Assembly: GCF_049800915.1 (NCBI RefSeq)
Contig: NZ_JBNAFY010000007.1
Coordinates: forward strand, 196,945-260,944
Length of the DNA stretch: 64,000 nt
DNA from: Amaricoccus macauensis_A
GTDB lineage: Bacteria > Pseudomonadota > Alphaproteobacteria > Rhodobacterales > Rhodobacteraceae
Direction of reading: 5' to 3'
A program made the translations under genes and the position numbers. The notes beneath the pieces are model-generated. The model saw only the letters and a program-made list of their open reading frames with translations, was not told the origin of the DNA and searched no databases. Shown in pieces: positions 25,862-34,586 of this stretch. Within the stretch, counting starts at the first letter, position 1. Every line of letters begins with the position of its first letter.

Positions 25862-26170
25862 TCAGCCCGAACCGGGTCCGCTCCAGGATGCCAGCGCCTG
25901 CAAAAGCCGGCGCGACGCATCCGCCAGGTGAAGCTTCATTGCCTCATAGGCACCCGCCCCGATCGCATCCGGTTCGATCGATTGGCGGAACTCCATGAGT
26001 TGTGCGAACCTCTCGGGCTCAACATCGATTGACTGGTGCCACAGCAGGACCTCCCGGTCGAGAAGCTGCAAGTGGCATGTATCGAGCACGCGAGCTCCGG
26101 TACGCGGTCGTACCTCCAGCATCCCCTTCAAGACCAGTATTTTGATCGCCTGCCCCGCAGACCGTTTCAC
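25862..26170 (-). pseudogene. GntR (FadR subfamily) regulator remnant with internal deletion
   Basis: The 102 codons join two pieces of a FadR-type regulator. The first (AIKILVLKGMLEVRPRTGAR, then LLDREVLLWHQS and LMEFRQSIEP) is the end of the winged helix and the start of the effector domain. The second (AYEAMKLHLADASRRLL) looks like the C-terminal helix of that domain. About 100 residues between them, and the first 40 to 50 residues of the DNA-binding domain, are missing. The upstream sequence shows no homology in any frame. It cannot be functional as a regulator. Confidence 0.75.
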
Positions 26171-26299
26171 ATACTATGTTTCACCTTCTTTCTTCTTGCG
26201 AAGCCCGTCGATAGTGTGGCGTGGAAGGAAATTGGCTGGCATGTCCGGGGCGCATCGGCGCACCGGCGTAAAACGCGCACCGGCCCGATCCCGCGATAG

Positions 26300-27265
26300 A
26301 TGCCAACCGACATGACACCTCGATCCACATGCTGCACACCCGCCCGCCCGGAGATCTGCGCGGTCGAAGCCCCGAACGAGACTGGCGATGCACTGCGCCC
26401 AAGTCCTGCCAACGTGCAGGCAGCCCGCGTGCGCGTGCCTGGAGGTGCTGCTCATTGCGGCACGCAGTCGCCGGTGCTGCCCGAGGATGAGGAAGGCCCC
26501 CTGCGTCGCAGGAAGGTGAAGGCCCTCGACTGGGAAACGGGTGCCGTCACGGCTGCGGCCTTCGCACGCTTCGTGGAGGCCACGGGGTACCGGACCGAGG
26601 CCGAGCGCTTCGGCTGGTCCTACGTCTTCCATGCGCATGTCCCCGAGACATCCGGCAAGACACTCGGCATCGACGGGCTGGAATGGTGGCGGCAGGTCCA
26701 CGGCGCAAGCTGGGCCTGGCCTGCGGGACCGGACGGAGCGCCGTCTGCGCCCGCCCACCCGGTGGTGCATGTGTCCTGGAACGACGCCCGCGCCTACGCC
26801 GAATGGGCCGGCGGGCGCCTCCCGCGGGAGGCCGAATGGGAACATGCCGCGCGCGGCGGGCTGGGCGACGTGCGCTATCCCTGGGGCGATGCCGACCCCG
26901 ATGACGAGGAGCATTTTCCCTGCAACATCTGGCAGGGAGACTTCCCCTACACCAATACCGCCGCCGACGGCTATCACGGGACGGCCCCCGCCATCAGCCT
27001 CGAGCCGAACGGCTACGGGCTCTACAACATGGTCGGGAACGTCTGGGAATGGACTGCTGATCCGTTCCGGTTAAAATCCATGAAACGCACCGCCCGCAAT
27101 TCCGCTGCCCGACCGGGCCAGAGCAAACTCCTCAAGGGCGGCTCCTTCCTCTGCCACGCCAGCTACTGCTTCCGCTATCGGATCGCGGCGCGCACCGGCA
27201 ACACACCCGATTCCTCAAGCGCGCATACCGGCTTTCGCGTGGTCTACGACGTGCCCGCGAGCTGA
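26300..27265 (+). CDS. formylglycine-generating enzyme (sulfatase-modifying factor)
   Basis: The 321-residue protein oxidises the active-site cysteine of sulfatases to formylglycine. The copper-binding cysteines are Cys285 and Cys290 in GGSFLCHASYCFRYR, followed by the conserved ARTGNTPDSSSAHTGFR. SWNDARAYAEWAGGRLPREA at about 159-178 and NMVGNVWEWT near 243 are family motifs. The N-terminal STCCTPAR is also seen in bacterial members. Its likely client is the CTPSR sulfatase at 32389. The start is uncertain, since neither this ATG nor one four codons later has a clear ribosome binding site. It is bordered by pseudogenes on both sides but looks intact. Confidence 0.9.
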   Translation: MPTDMTPRSTCCTPARPEICAVEAPNETGDALRPSPANVQAARVRVPGGAAHCGTQSPVLPEDEEGPLRRRKVKALDWETGAVTAAAFARFVEATGYRTEAERFGWSYVFHAHVPETSGKTLGIDGLEWWRQVHGASWAWPAGPDGAPSAPAHPVVHVSWNDARAYAEWAGGRLPREAEWEHAARGGLGDVRYPWGDADPDDEEHFPCNIWQGDFPYTNTAADGYHGTAPAISLEPNGYGLYNMVGNVWEWTADPFRLKSMKRTARNSAARPGQSKLLKGGSFLCHASYCFRYRIAARTGNTPDSSSAHTGFRVVYDVPAS

Positions 27266-27344
27266 TTGCCGCGGACCCGCCCCATAAGTGCCCGCCAAGG
27301 CGCGGTGCCACCGGGATCTCGTCCCTTTGCCTGTTGTGGATCAT

Positions 27345-27957
27345 ATCCATATGCTCGCGCCGAACCGCCGCACGGAGGGGATCGTCGCAGAGATTCCCCA
27401 TATCGTGACCGCATACATGCTCGCCCAGGGTCGCGGCGCGAGAAACGGCGAATGCGAATCTGGGAAGGATACCCAAGCGAGAAGCGGTCGGTCGTGAGGC
27501 TCGTCGAGCAGAACCACGTCGCGGTCGCCGATCCAAGGCGAGGAATGCCACTCGTCTTCCAGCGCTCTCCGCCCTTCGCGTCTGCGTCCAGCCAGAATTC
27601 ATAGTCCAAAGCTTCGGGCGGCTCGACCCATTTCGCACGGTGATGCGGCCGTAACGTGAACTCCGCGGTCTCGATGCCGCTATAGCTGCCCATCCGGTTG
27701 GCCGCACAATCCGCAACGCTGAAATAGCACTCTGGCTTGCCGGTGGATTCGAAGGTCAGTTGGCTCGAAGAATGCGCCTTCCCGAAGAAACTCGTGCGAT
27801 AACCGGCCCGTCCGAAAATCCCCGCAAGCCCCTCCGCGCCGAAGGCGTAGTCGAGGTCACGCCCATTGTCGCGCAAGCCGTGGCTGCAGGGTAATCTACC
27901 GGTATGGATCGACGCCCGTGCCGCCTGACCCATGGGATGCGGCGTGATGCATTTCTA
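27345..27957 (-). pseudogene. sulfatase remnant, frameshifted and missing the active-site cysteine
   Basis: Read on the minus strand, CITPHPMGQAARASIHTGR followed by LPCSHGLRDNG and YRTSFFGKAHSSS matches the N-terminal core of sulfatases. Glycine stands where the modified cysteine of the C-x-P-x-R motif is expected. Near 27530 the homology moves to another frame (GDRDVVLLDEPHDRPL, then WVSFPDSHSPF and PRPWASMY) and ends at a stop near 27345. The 5' end stops abruptly against another remnant near 27958. The gene is dead by at least a frameshift, the loss of the catalytic residue and truncation. Confidence 0.75.
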
Positions 27958-27958
27958 G

Positions 27959-28101
27959 AACCGGTTCCGTGACGCCCTACTTCTTGGCCCCCTCGACATT
28001 CAGGACCAGGTCGCTCGAACGGGAGCTATCGCGATTCCGATGGGCCCGGTCTGGGCGTCGATCCCGATCCGGAGTTCATTGCGCGCTACTCGGTCGAGTA
28101 A
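27959..28101 (+). pseudogene. C-terminal remnant of an enolase-superfamily dehydratase
   Basis: In one frame NRFRDALLLGPLDIQD and, after a frameshift near 28010, GPGLGVDPDPEFIARY and a TAA stop match the end of mandelate racemase/muconate lactonising enzymes such as sugar-acid dehydratases. All the catalytic barrel is missing. It abuts the 5' end of the sulfatase remnant, so a deletion or rearrangement junction lies near 27958. Confidence 0.7.
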
Positions 28102-28138
28102 CCCGGCAGACATGAAGCCGGAGGCCGGATTTTCCGGT

Positions 28139-30643
28139 TCAGTCTTTGCCCGAGACGAGCGTATCAGGCTCAATTCCGCGTTTTTGCGCGCTCTGCCGGA
28201 CAGCTTCTCGCAAGACTTCACTTCGGTCGAGAAGCCGGCGGAATCTTGCATCGTCCAGCACCAGAAGTGTTGAAGGCGCGATCGCGCGAACCTCGGAACG
28301 GATTCCTCTTTGCAGCAGGACGCCCATCTGTCCGAACATCTCGCCCCGCCCCAGCCGCCAGGTTTGTCCTGCTGTTTCAAGCTCCACAGCGCCGGAGGCA
28401 ATGAAGAAGACGCTGCTGGCCGGGCTGTCTTTGTAGATGACCATTTCGCCTGCATTGACGTAACGCGTTTTGAGCACACGTACCAACCGGCGCAGTGCGG
28501 CGTCGTCGAGATCCGCGAAGAGCGGCAATTGTCGAACAAGTTCGGTTCGCTCAAGCGCAATGTCGAGGGGCGGCCGCTTCTCTGAAGCTGCGCGGCGAGC
28601 CACTAGATCCTGCATGAGAGCGGTATAGACCTCGGTGCCGATCAGGCCATCCTCTCGCATCGCCGTGTACTCGCGCTCCTCCAAGCGGAGCGTGGTGCGT
28701 TGGATGAAACGTCGTTCGAGCTGCTCGGCGTAACCCGGATACTGAAGACGAAGACCTTCGAGCGCCGTTTCGACCATGTCCATGCGGCGCGAGAGCAGTT
28801 CCTGCAGCAGGACCGCAACCCGACGACCATGGATGCGCCGAATGCGTCCTTCGATGAAGGCGCCGAGGTCGCGCAGGATCAGCCTTTGCGACAGGAGCCG
28901 TTCGAACCGGTCCGCGGTCATCTGGGAAAGGGGCTGCGAAATGCCAAGCCGACTGTGCAGCAGGACCGCAGCCCTGAAGGCCTTTCCATAGGCCACGCTC
29001 TGGCGAGCAGCGCGCTGATATCCGGCCCGACCGCCACTGCGTGTCCATTCGATCAGGCGGTCCGCGTCGGGAAGAACCTGCTCGGCCATTCGGGCCGATA
29101 TCGTGCGCTCCCGGACCCGCGCGAGGATCGTCCCTCGCTCATGGCCGGCCAGTGCGATCAGGCCGAGCGCCACGCGGTCCCGATCGAGGATACCAGATCG
29201 TGCCTCGGCCCTCTTGACGGCCTTGTCCAGCCGCTTGCCGAAACGCTTTGCCTCCGAACGGACGTTCTCATGGCTCAACTCGTAATTCTCGGTGGTGCGG
29301 GCGATATCCTCGCGAACCGTCTGCAATGCCACTGCCACGACCTGGCGCGACAAGGCTTCATCGATGGGGGAGAGGCGATCGAGACCAAGCCAACCGATCA
29401 CCGACCGCAGTGTCGAGCCCTGAACCAGAAGCGTGAAAAGCGTGAAACCGGTGGCGAGAATGCCGACCACGCGCTGGATGTCGGCGGGAACGCGCACGCT
29501 CTCGGTCACGGCTAGCGCAAGGGCCAGTGTCACCGCGCCGCGCAGCCCGCCCCACAGGATTGCCGCACGGTAGGGCCGCTCGATCGCCGGAGAGAGATTG
29601 ATGAGCGTGAGAAGTGGCAGAAGGCCGAAAAGGATGACCGCGCGCGCCACGACTGCCGACAGGATCACCACGCCGATCAGCATGAAATCCTCGCCGCGAA
29701 CATCTTCGAGCAATCGCGGAATGAGAATTGCGGCGAGAATGAAGATGAGCGCTCCGGACCAATGGGCCAACACATCCCAGACTTCGCGCAGGTTTGCCCA
29801 GGTCGTTGGTGCCAGACGGCCTGGACCGGCCAGATTCATGGTCAGGCCCGCGGCGACGACCGCAATGACGCCGGATGCCCCGACGCTTTGCTCGGCACCG
29901 ATATATGCGAGATACGGAAGGGCCACAGAAATGGAAATCTGCGCCAGTTCGTGCCCATTGATCATCGCCATGAGACGCACCGCGATGCGTGCGGCAAACC
30001 ATCCCGCGAGCGCGCCGCCGAGAATCAGCCTCGGGAACTGCGCCAGCGCGTCTCCAAGGCTCGGGTCGGGAACGCCAAACATCACAAAGCCCATGAACAG
30101 GCCGAAGAGAGCGATGGCAGCGGCGTCGTTCAGAAGGCTTTCGCCCTCGATGATCCGCGCGAGCCGGCGTGGAGCCGATATCGACCTGAAGATCGAGACC
30201 ACGGCCGAGGGGTCGGTTGTCGATACGATCGCACCGATCAGAAGGCAGGCAGCCAACGGCAATCCGCTCGCCCAGGACAGAGCATATCCGACACTCAGCG
30301 TGGCCAGAACGACAGCCACGACAGCCAGCATGAGGATGGGCACCCAGTCGTCGAGCATTCGACGCAAGTTCATCCCCAGTGTTGCCTGAAACAGCAACGT
30401 GGGCAGAAATACATATAGGAAGACATTGGAGCGGATAGGGAAATTGAGAACCGCCTCGGCTACCGGGTTGAGTGCATCGGTCAAATCGGTTCTCAGGAAG
30501 AACACCGCCCCCGCACCGATCAGGGAACCGATGACGGCAAGAATGACGCTGTAAGGCAGCCGGAGGCGCGCCGCGAGTGGCTCCGCCACCCCGATGACGA
30601 CAAAAAGCGAAGCGATTACAGTCAAGACCACTACAATATCCAT
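28139..30643 (-). CDS. CPA1 (NhaP-type) sodium/proton antiporter with cyclic-nucleotide-binding domain
   Basis: The 834-residue protein has about twelve membrane segments in residues 1-420, including VSTTDPSAVVSIFRSI near 145 with the DP of the ion site, and LLNDAAAIALFGLFMG near 178. A long cytoplasmic helical region follows. Residues 706-834 form a cyclic-nucleotide-binding domain (LPLFADLDDAALRRL, GEMVIYKDSPASSVFFIASG, FGQMGVLL). It exchanges sodium or potassium for protons and may be gated by a nucleotide or by the phosphate cassette. The gene is intact among pseudogenes. Confidence 0.9.
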   Translation of the reverse strand: MDIVVVLTVIASLFVVIGVAEPLAARLRLPYSVILAVIGSLIGAGAVFFLRTDLTDALNPVAEAVLNFPIRSNVFLYVFLPTLLFQATLGMNLRRMLDDWVPILMLAVVAVVLATLSVGYALSWASGLPLAACLLIGAIVSTTDPSAVVSIFRSISAPRRLARIIEGESLLNDAAAIALFGLFMGFVMFGVPDPSLGDALAQFPRLILGGALAGWFAARIAVRLMAMINGHELAQISISVALPYLAYIGAEQSVGASGVIAVVAAGLTMNLAGPGRLAPTTWANLREVWDVLAHWSGALIFILAAILIPRLLEDVRGEDFMLIGVVILSAVVARAVILFGLLPLLTLINLSPAIERPYRAAILWGGLRGAVTLALALAVTESVRVPADIQRVVGILATGFTLFTLLVQGSTLRSVIGWLGLDRLSPIDEALSRQVVAVALQTVREDIARTTENYELSHENVRSEAKRFGKRLDKAVKRAEARSGILDRDRVALGLIALAGHERGTILARVRERTISARMAEQVLPDADRLIEWTRSGGRAGYQRAARQSVAYGKAFRAAVLLHSRLGISQPLSQMTADRFERLLSQRLILRDLGAFIEGRIRRIHGRRVAVLLQELLSRRMDMVETALEGLRLQYPGYAEQLERRFIQRTTLRLEEREYTAMREDGLIGTEVYTALMQDLVARRAASEKRPPLDIALERTELVRQLPLFADLDDAALRRLVRVLKTRYVNAGEMVIYKDSPASSVFFIASGAVELETAGQTWRLGRGEMFGQMGVLLQRGIRSEVRAIAPSTLLVLDDARFRRLLDRSEVLREAVRQSAQKRGIEPDTLVSGKD

Positions 30644-30806
30644 GGGCCAGACTTACCGGTAAATTTCGAGTTGGGAAATCGGCTCGTGATGGAAATTTTG
30701 GGTGCCCAGATCAAGATTCAGAAGCGCTTGGCACTTCATCCGATTGTGCCCGGATTACTCAATGGAACGTCGCGCGCAAGATAGGGACGAGCGTTATCCA
30801 TTCAGA

Positions 30807-30878
30807 TCAACGCCCTTTCCAGACAGGGTCGTGCTTCTCTAAAAAAGCCCGGGCGCCTCGTCGAGACGCCAAGCGCTC
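30807..30878 (-). pseudogene. enoyl-CoA hydratase C-terminal remnant
   Basis: On the minus strand the codons before a TGA read RRGARAFLEKHDPVWKGR, the classic end of crotonase-family enoyl-CoA hydratases. Nothing of the catalytic region is present upstream. It runs directly into a piece of an acyl-CoA dehydrogenase in another frame. Confidence 0.65.
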
Positions 30879-30883
30879 GGAAG

Positions 30884-30973
30884 CGTCAGCCAGTTGGCAG
30901 CAAAAATGCGGGTCATCATGTCCGCGACCTGAAAGTCCACGTCCTGGAATCTCGCGATGGACTGACCGAAGTG
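30884..30973 (-). pseudogene. acyl-CoA dehydrogenase internal remnant
   Basis: FGQSIARFQDVDFQVADM followed by TRIFAANWLT matches the helical C-terminal domain of acyl-CoA dehydrogenases, around the conserved FGQ-x-I-x-FQ motif. Only about 30 codons are recognisable. It lies next to the hydratase remnant on the same strand, so the two probably came from one acyl-CoA degradation unit. Confidence 0.6.
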
Positions 30974-31029
30974 CCCGCGGTTGGCTGCAGACTGCACCGG
31001 GTGGCTAGAGCTGCGCCCCGCCTCGCAGA

Positions 31030-31163
31030 ACACACGCAGGTTGCGTCAGTGGAAGTCGCTGCACGCTTCGGCCATCAGAACACCTCCGCCAATACCCTGC
31101 GCCTTCAGGCAGGAGCTCGGCATCAAGCCGTCCACGCTCCGCGCCTCGAACCTGCCCGAATGA
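31030..31163 (+). pseudogene. AraC family regulator C-terminal remnant
   Basis: VASVEVAARFGHQNTS, then after a frameshift near 31090 AFRQELGIKPSTLRAS and a TGA, match the two helix-turn-helix motifs of an AraC regulator. The effector domain and the start are missing. It points away from the acyl-CoA dehydrogenase remnant, an arrangement common for a regulator and its divergent operon. Confidence 0.65.
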
Positions 31164-31222
31164 GAGCTCCCGGACTCGATCTACCCCTTTTCAGCAGGCG
31201 CCATCGCTATAGAAGGAAAGCC

Positions 31223-32188
31223 ATGAGCATTCCGGCCAAACACCCTTTCGCCTTCGATCCGACCTACGGGTACGGTCTCCGTGAATTTCGTGCACTACGA
31301 CCACCACCCGCTCCGCCAGAGTTTGGTGCGTTCTGGCGCGACCGCTATCGTGAGGCGATCTCGATCGACCCGGAACCGTGCCTGAGCGCTTGCGAAATCA
31401 GCCATGCAGATTGGGAGACGCATGAGATCACCTACCGCTCCACGGGAGGATTCCGGACAAGCGGTTGGCTGATACGGCCCCGCCACGGCAAGATCACACG
31501 GGGGTTGGTGGTCGGCCATGGATATGGCGGCCGGGGTGGCCCGGAATTCGACATCCCGGTCGAGAATACGGCCATATTGTTTCCTTGTGCCCGAGGCATT
31601 TCACGCAGCGCGCATCCATCAATTCCGCCAGATCCGGCCAGACATGTTCTCTGCAACATTACCGACCCGAAGTCCTACGTGCTGGGCGGGTGCGTCGATG
31701 ATCTCTGGCTTGCCGTTTCTGCGTTGACTGAGCTTCATCCGCAGATCGAGGGTCATATCGGTTATTCGGGGATCAGTTTCGGTGGCGGGATCGGGGCACT
31801 CGCGATCCCGTGGGATCCACGTATTCTTCGTGGGCACCTTACCGTGCCGACATTCGGAAACATGCCGCTGTGGCTCAGCTTGCCGACCGTGGGCAGTGGG
31901 AACTCCGTGCAGAAGTTCCTCGAGACCCACGAGGAAATACGCTCACATCTCGGGTTCTACGATGCCGCCATTGCAGCGACCCGCATTGATGTGCCGATGC
32001 TGATGGCTGTCGCCTGTTTCGACCCGGCCGTCGCGCCACCGTGTCAGTTCTCGGTCGCGAATGCGCTGCCGCCCTCGCCCGACCACGAAACCTTCATTCT
32101 GGATGCCGGGCATTTCGAGTATTCCAGCATGAAAGAGCAGCATGCCGCGCTGAAGGCAAGGGTGCGGAGGTTCTTCGAGAAACTCTAG
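31223..32188 (+). CDS. acetyl xylan esterase (AXE1/CE7)-like alpha/beta hydrolase
   Basis: The 321-residue cytoplasmic protein resembles carbohydrate esterase family 7. FWRDRYREA near residue 33 and VVGHGYGGRGG near 98 are followed by the nucleophile elbow GISFGGG near residue 187, an acid in ACFDPAVAPP and the histidine in LDAGHFEYS. These enzymes remove acetyl groups from oligosaccharides. The ATG at 31223 follows GAAGGAAAG. With the sulfatase 200 bases downstream it suggests deacetylation and desulfation of a decorated polysaccharide, though this pairing is inferred. Confidence 0.78.
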   Translation: MSIPAKHPFAFDPTYGYGLREFRALRPPPAPPEFGAFWRDRYREAISIDPEPCLSACEISHADWETHEITYRSTGGFRTSGWLIRPRHGKITRGLVVGHGYGGRGGPEFDIPVENTAILFPCARGISRSAHPSIPPDPARHVLCNITDPKSYVLGGCVDDLWLAVSALTELHPQIEGHIGYSGISFGGGIGALAIPWDPRILRGHLTVPTFGNMPLWLSLPTVGSGNSVQKFLETHEEIRSHLGFYDAAIAATRIDVPMLMAVACFDPAVAPPCQFSVANALPPSPDHETFILDAGHFEYSSMKEQHAALKARVRRFFEKL

Positions 32189-32388
32189 TCTCCGCGGCCC
32201 CTTGGGAGCACGCGGACCGACGCTAGGTGGAACCTTGCCGATGACCGAGCTTTCATCTGGCCCGCTCTCGCCGTTCCCGCTACCAGTTCGTTGGAATGCC
32301 CGACAGTACGGGTGTCTTCACGGAAGCACGAGCAGGGTTTCTCCGACGCAGGCAATCGAGTGAGCCCGGCCCGTAGGGAGGGATTTTC

Positions 32389-33930
32389 ATGCGTCCGAAC
32401 ATCATATTCATCATGTCGGATGACCACGCCGCGCGGGCGATTTCCGCCTACGGCGCGGGGATCAACAAGACACCGAATCTCGACCGGCTGGCGCAGGAGG
32501 GCATGCGCCATGATGCCACCTATGTCACGAACTCGATCTGCACGCCATCACGCGCCGCAATTCTGACCGGCACCCACAACCACGTGAATTGCGTCACGAC
32601 ACTTGATACACGCCTCGACAACCGGCTGCCAAATGTCGCCAAGCACCTGCGCCATGGCGGCTATCGCACCGGCATGTTCGGGAAATGGCACCTGGGCGAG
32701 GGGCGCGCGCATGAGCCCTCCGGTTTCGACGAATGGGCCGTCGTGCCCGGTCAGGGCGACTACTGGGATCCGGCCTTCATCTTTCCAGACGGTCACCGGC
32801 GGCTCGAGGGCTATGCGACCGACATCATCACCGACATGTCGATAGACTTCATCGACCGTTGCGGAGACACGCCGTTCTTTCTGATGTGCCATCACAAGGC
32901 ACCGCACCGGAATTTCCAGCCGCATCCGAAATGGGCGCATCTCTGGGCCGATGAAGACGTGCCACTGCCCGAGACCTTCAACGACGACTACGCAAACCGC
33001 GCCGCAGCGGCAGCTGCCGCACGGATGCGCATTCGGCAGGACATGGTCTGGGATGATCTGGCCCTCGTGCAGCCCGAAGGCTCGAGGGACGCGGCCGGAG
33101 ATCTTGTCGTGCCGTTCTGGGGCGGGCGCAAGGTGCCGGACCTCAAGCCCGGCGAGAGCATTACGGTGATCTGCTCCGAAACAGGCCAGAACTACACTTT
33201 CGACCACGATCAGGCCTTCGCCGAGTTCAAGTATCAACGGTTCATGAAGCGCTATTTGCGCACGGTGCAATCCATCGACGAGAACGTGGGAAGGCTTCTC
33301 GATCATCTGGACGAGCGCGAGATCGCGGATAACACGCTCGTTATCTATACGTCTGATCAGGGTTTCTTCCTCGGTGAGCATGGCTGGTTCGACAAGCGGT
33401 TCATGTACGAGGAGTCCTTGCAGATGCCGTTCCTCTGTCGGTATCCGAAGGCAATTGCAGCAGGTTCGACCTCGTCCGATATCGCGTGCAACGTGGATTT
33501 CGCCCCGACTTTTCTGGACTATGCGGAATTGCCCGTTCCGACGTACATGCAAGGGCGGTCGATGCGCGGTGTGCTGGCAGGAGAAACTCCGGAGGACTGG
33601 GAGCAACTCGCCTATCATCGCTACTGGATGCACAATGACAGTTTCCATGGTGCCTGGGCCCATTACGGGGTGCGGGACGGTCGGTACAAGCTGATCTATT
33701 GGTACAACGATCCTTTGGGGCAGCCGGGGGCTCATCCCCATGAGGCGGAGCCGGAATGGGAGCTTTTCGATTGCGAGACGGATCCGCACGAGTTGAAAAA
33801 CCTCGCGGGCGATCCGGACCACGCGGAGATTTTTTCAAATCTTCTCAAAAAGTTGGACGCAAAGATGGCGGAGATCGGGGATATTCCCGAGCATGACAGC
33901 GCGCAGGTTCTGGCAGGGCTCAAACCCTGA
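32389..33930 (+). CDS. sulfatase (type I, formylglycine-dependent)
   Basis: The 513-residue hydrolase has metal ligands in MSDDH (Asp11 and Asp12), the modification motif CTPSRAAILTG with Cys51 and Arg55, FGKWHLGEG near residue 102, CHHKAPHRNF near 167, and SDQGFFLGEHGWFDKR near 323. It hydrolyses a sulfate ester, probably on a carbohydrate. No signal peptide is visible, so it should act in the cytoplasm, where the formylglycine-generating enzyme encoded at 26300 would also be. The substrate cannot be named. Confidence 0.9.
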   Translation: MRPNIIFIMSDDHAARAISAYGAGINKTPNLDRLAQEGMRHDATYVTNSICTPSRAAILTGTHNHVNCVTTLDTRLDNRLPNVAKHLRHGGYRTGMFGKWHLGEGRAHEPSGFDEWAVVPGQGDYWDPAFIFPDGHRRLEGYATDIITDMSIDFIDRCGDTPFFLMCHHKAPHRNFQPHPKWAHLWADEDVPLPETFNDDYANRAAAAAAARMRIRQDMVWDDLALVQPEGSRDAAGDLVVPFWGGRKVPDLKPGESITVICSETGQNYTFDHDQAFAEFKYQRFMKRYLRTVQSIDENVGRLLDHLDEREIADNTLVIYTSDQGFFLGEHGWFDKRFMYEESLQMPFLCRYPKAIAAGSTSSDIACNVDFAPTFLDYAELPVPTYMQGRSMRGVLAGETPEDWEQLAYHRYWMHNDSFHGAWAHYGVRDGRYKLIYWYNDPLGQPGAHPHEAEPEWELFDCETDPHELKNLAGDPDHAEIFSNLLKKLDAKMAEIGDIPEHDSAQVLAGLKP

Positions 33931-34586
33931 CCGCAGAGAGGCCGAAGCGCGGAACATCGTGTATGGAAACGATATGGAATCCGTATGGTTTCGATATGGC
34001 TCCTTTTTCATGAGTTGTTAACGCGCCCTAACTCCCTGGGGTGAGCCGGGCGCGGTTTTGGCCGCACGCAAGCCCCGACCGCAGTGAGACCAAGTCAACG
34101 AGATCCGGCTATGGGTTCGATATGGCTCCATCGTCATGACCTGATAAGCGCGCCCCCTCAACGCATGGCGGGGGCAGGAACCGAGACAACACCGCGCGAA
34201 GCACTTGCCCGGATGCCGCGTGCCGCTGATGCGGAACTGAATTTCTTCCGGTCCCGAAACAGAATAATTCGCATACCGATCAAACTGCGTGAATTGCGCC
34301 CGACATGGGGTAAAAAGCCCCTTGGGCTCCCGCGCTTACTCAACCTTAACTTTCCTCTTGCGTGCGGCAATAATGCATCACCCCACAAACTGGCATGTGC
34401 AGCCCCACACATGGGAAGGTTAATGATTTTTGGTGCCATACAGGGATCTTAGCGCAAGCATTGTGCATCTGCAGCATTTGCAAGTGTATTTTTGTTAGCG
34501 GAAATGGAACCGGCAAAAACCCGCCGATTCGCCTTATGCGTGTGTGTTTGGGTGGACTTTAGGCGATTTTTCGCCGATAACAATTA
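33931..34586. other. intergenic region with no convincing gene
   Basis: This 656-base stretch separates the sulfatase from the ABC transporter gene. A 122-codon open frame at 34084-34452 has no recognisable domain and no ribosome binding site, and I regard it as chance. The first third carries an imperfect direct repeat. From about 34230 the base composition becomes AT-richer. A GGGG-TAAAAA-CCCC hairpin near 34307 is too short to call a terminator. Confidence 0.55.
33984..34158. repeat. imperfect direct repeat, two copies about 126 bases apart
   Basis: Copy one (33984-34029) and copy two (34110-34158) share TTCGATATGGCTCC, then CATGA and a TTAACGCGCCCT or TAAGCGCGCCCC block. Matches continue weakly before each copy, with GACCGCAG at about 33930 and 34077. 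It looks like an old tandem duplication of non-coding DNA. Confidence 0.6.

Noticed and set aside
34084..34452. A 122-codon open frame in the sulfatase-ABC transporter gap
   Set aside because: It has no ribosome binding site, no recognisable domain and runs through the direct repeat; it is most likely chance.
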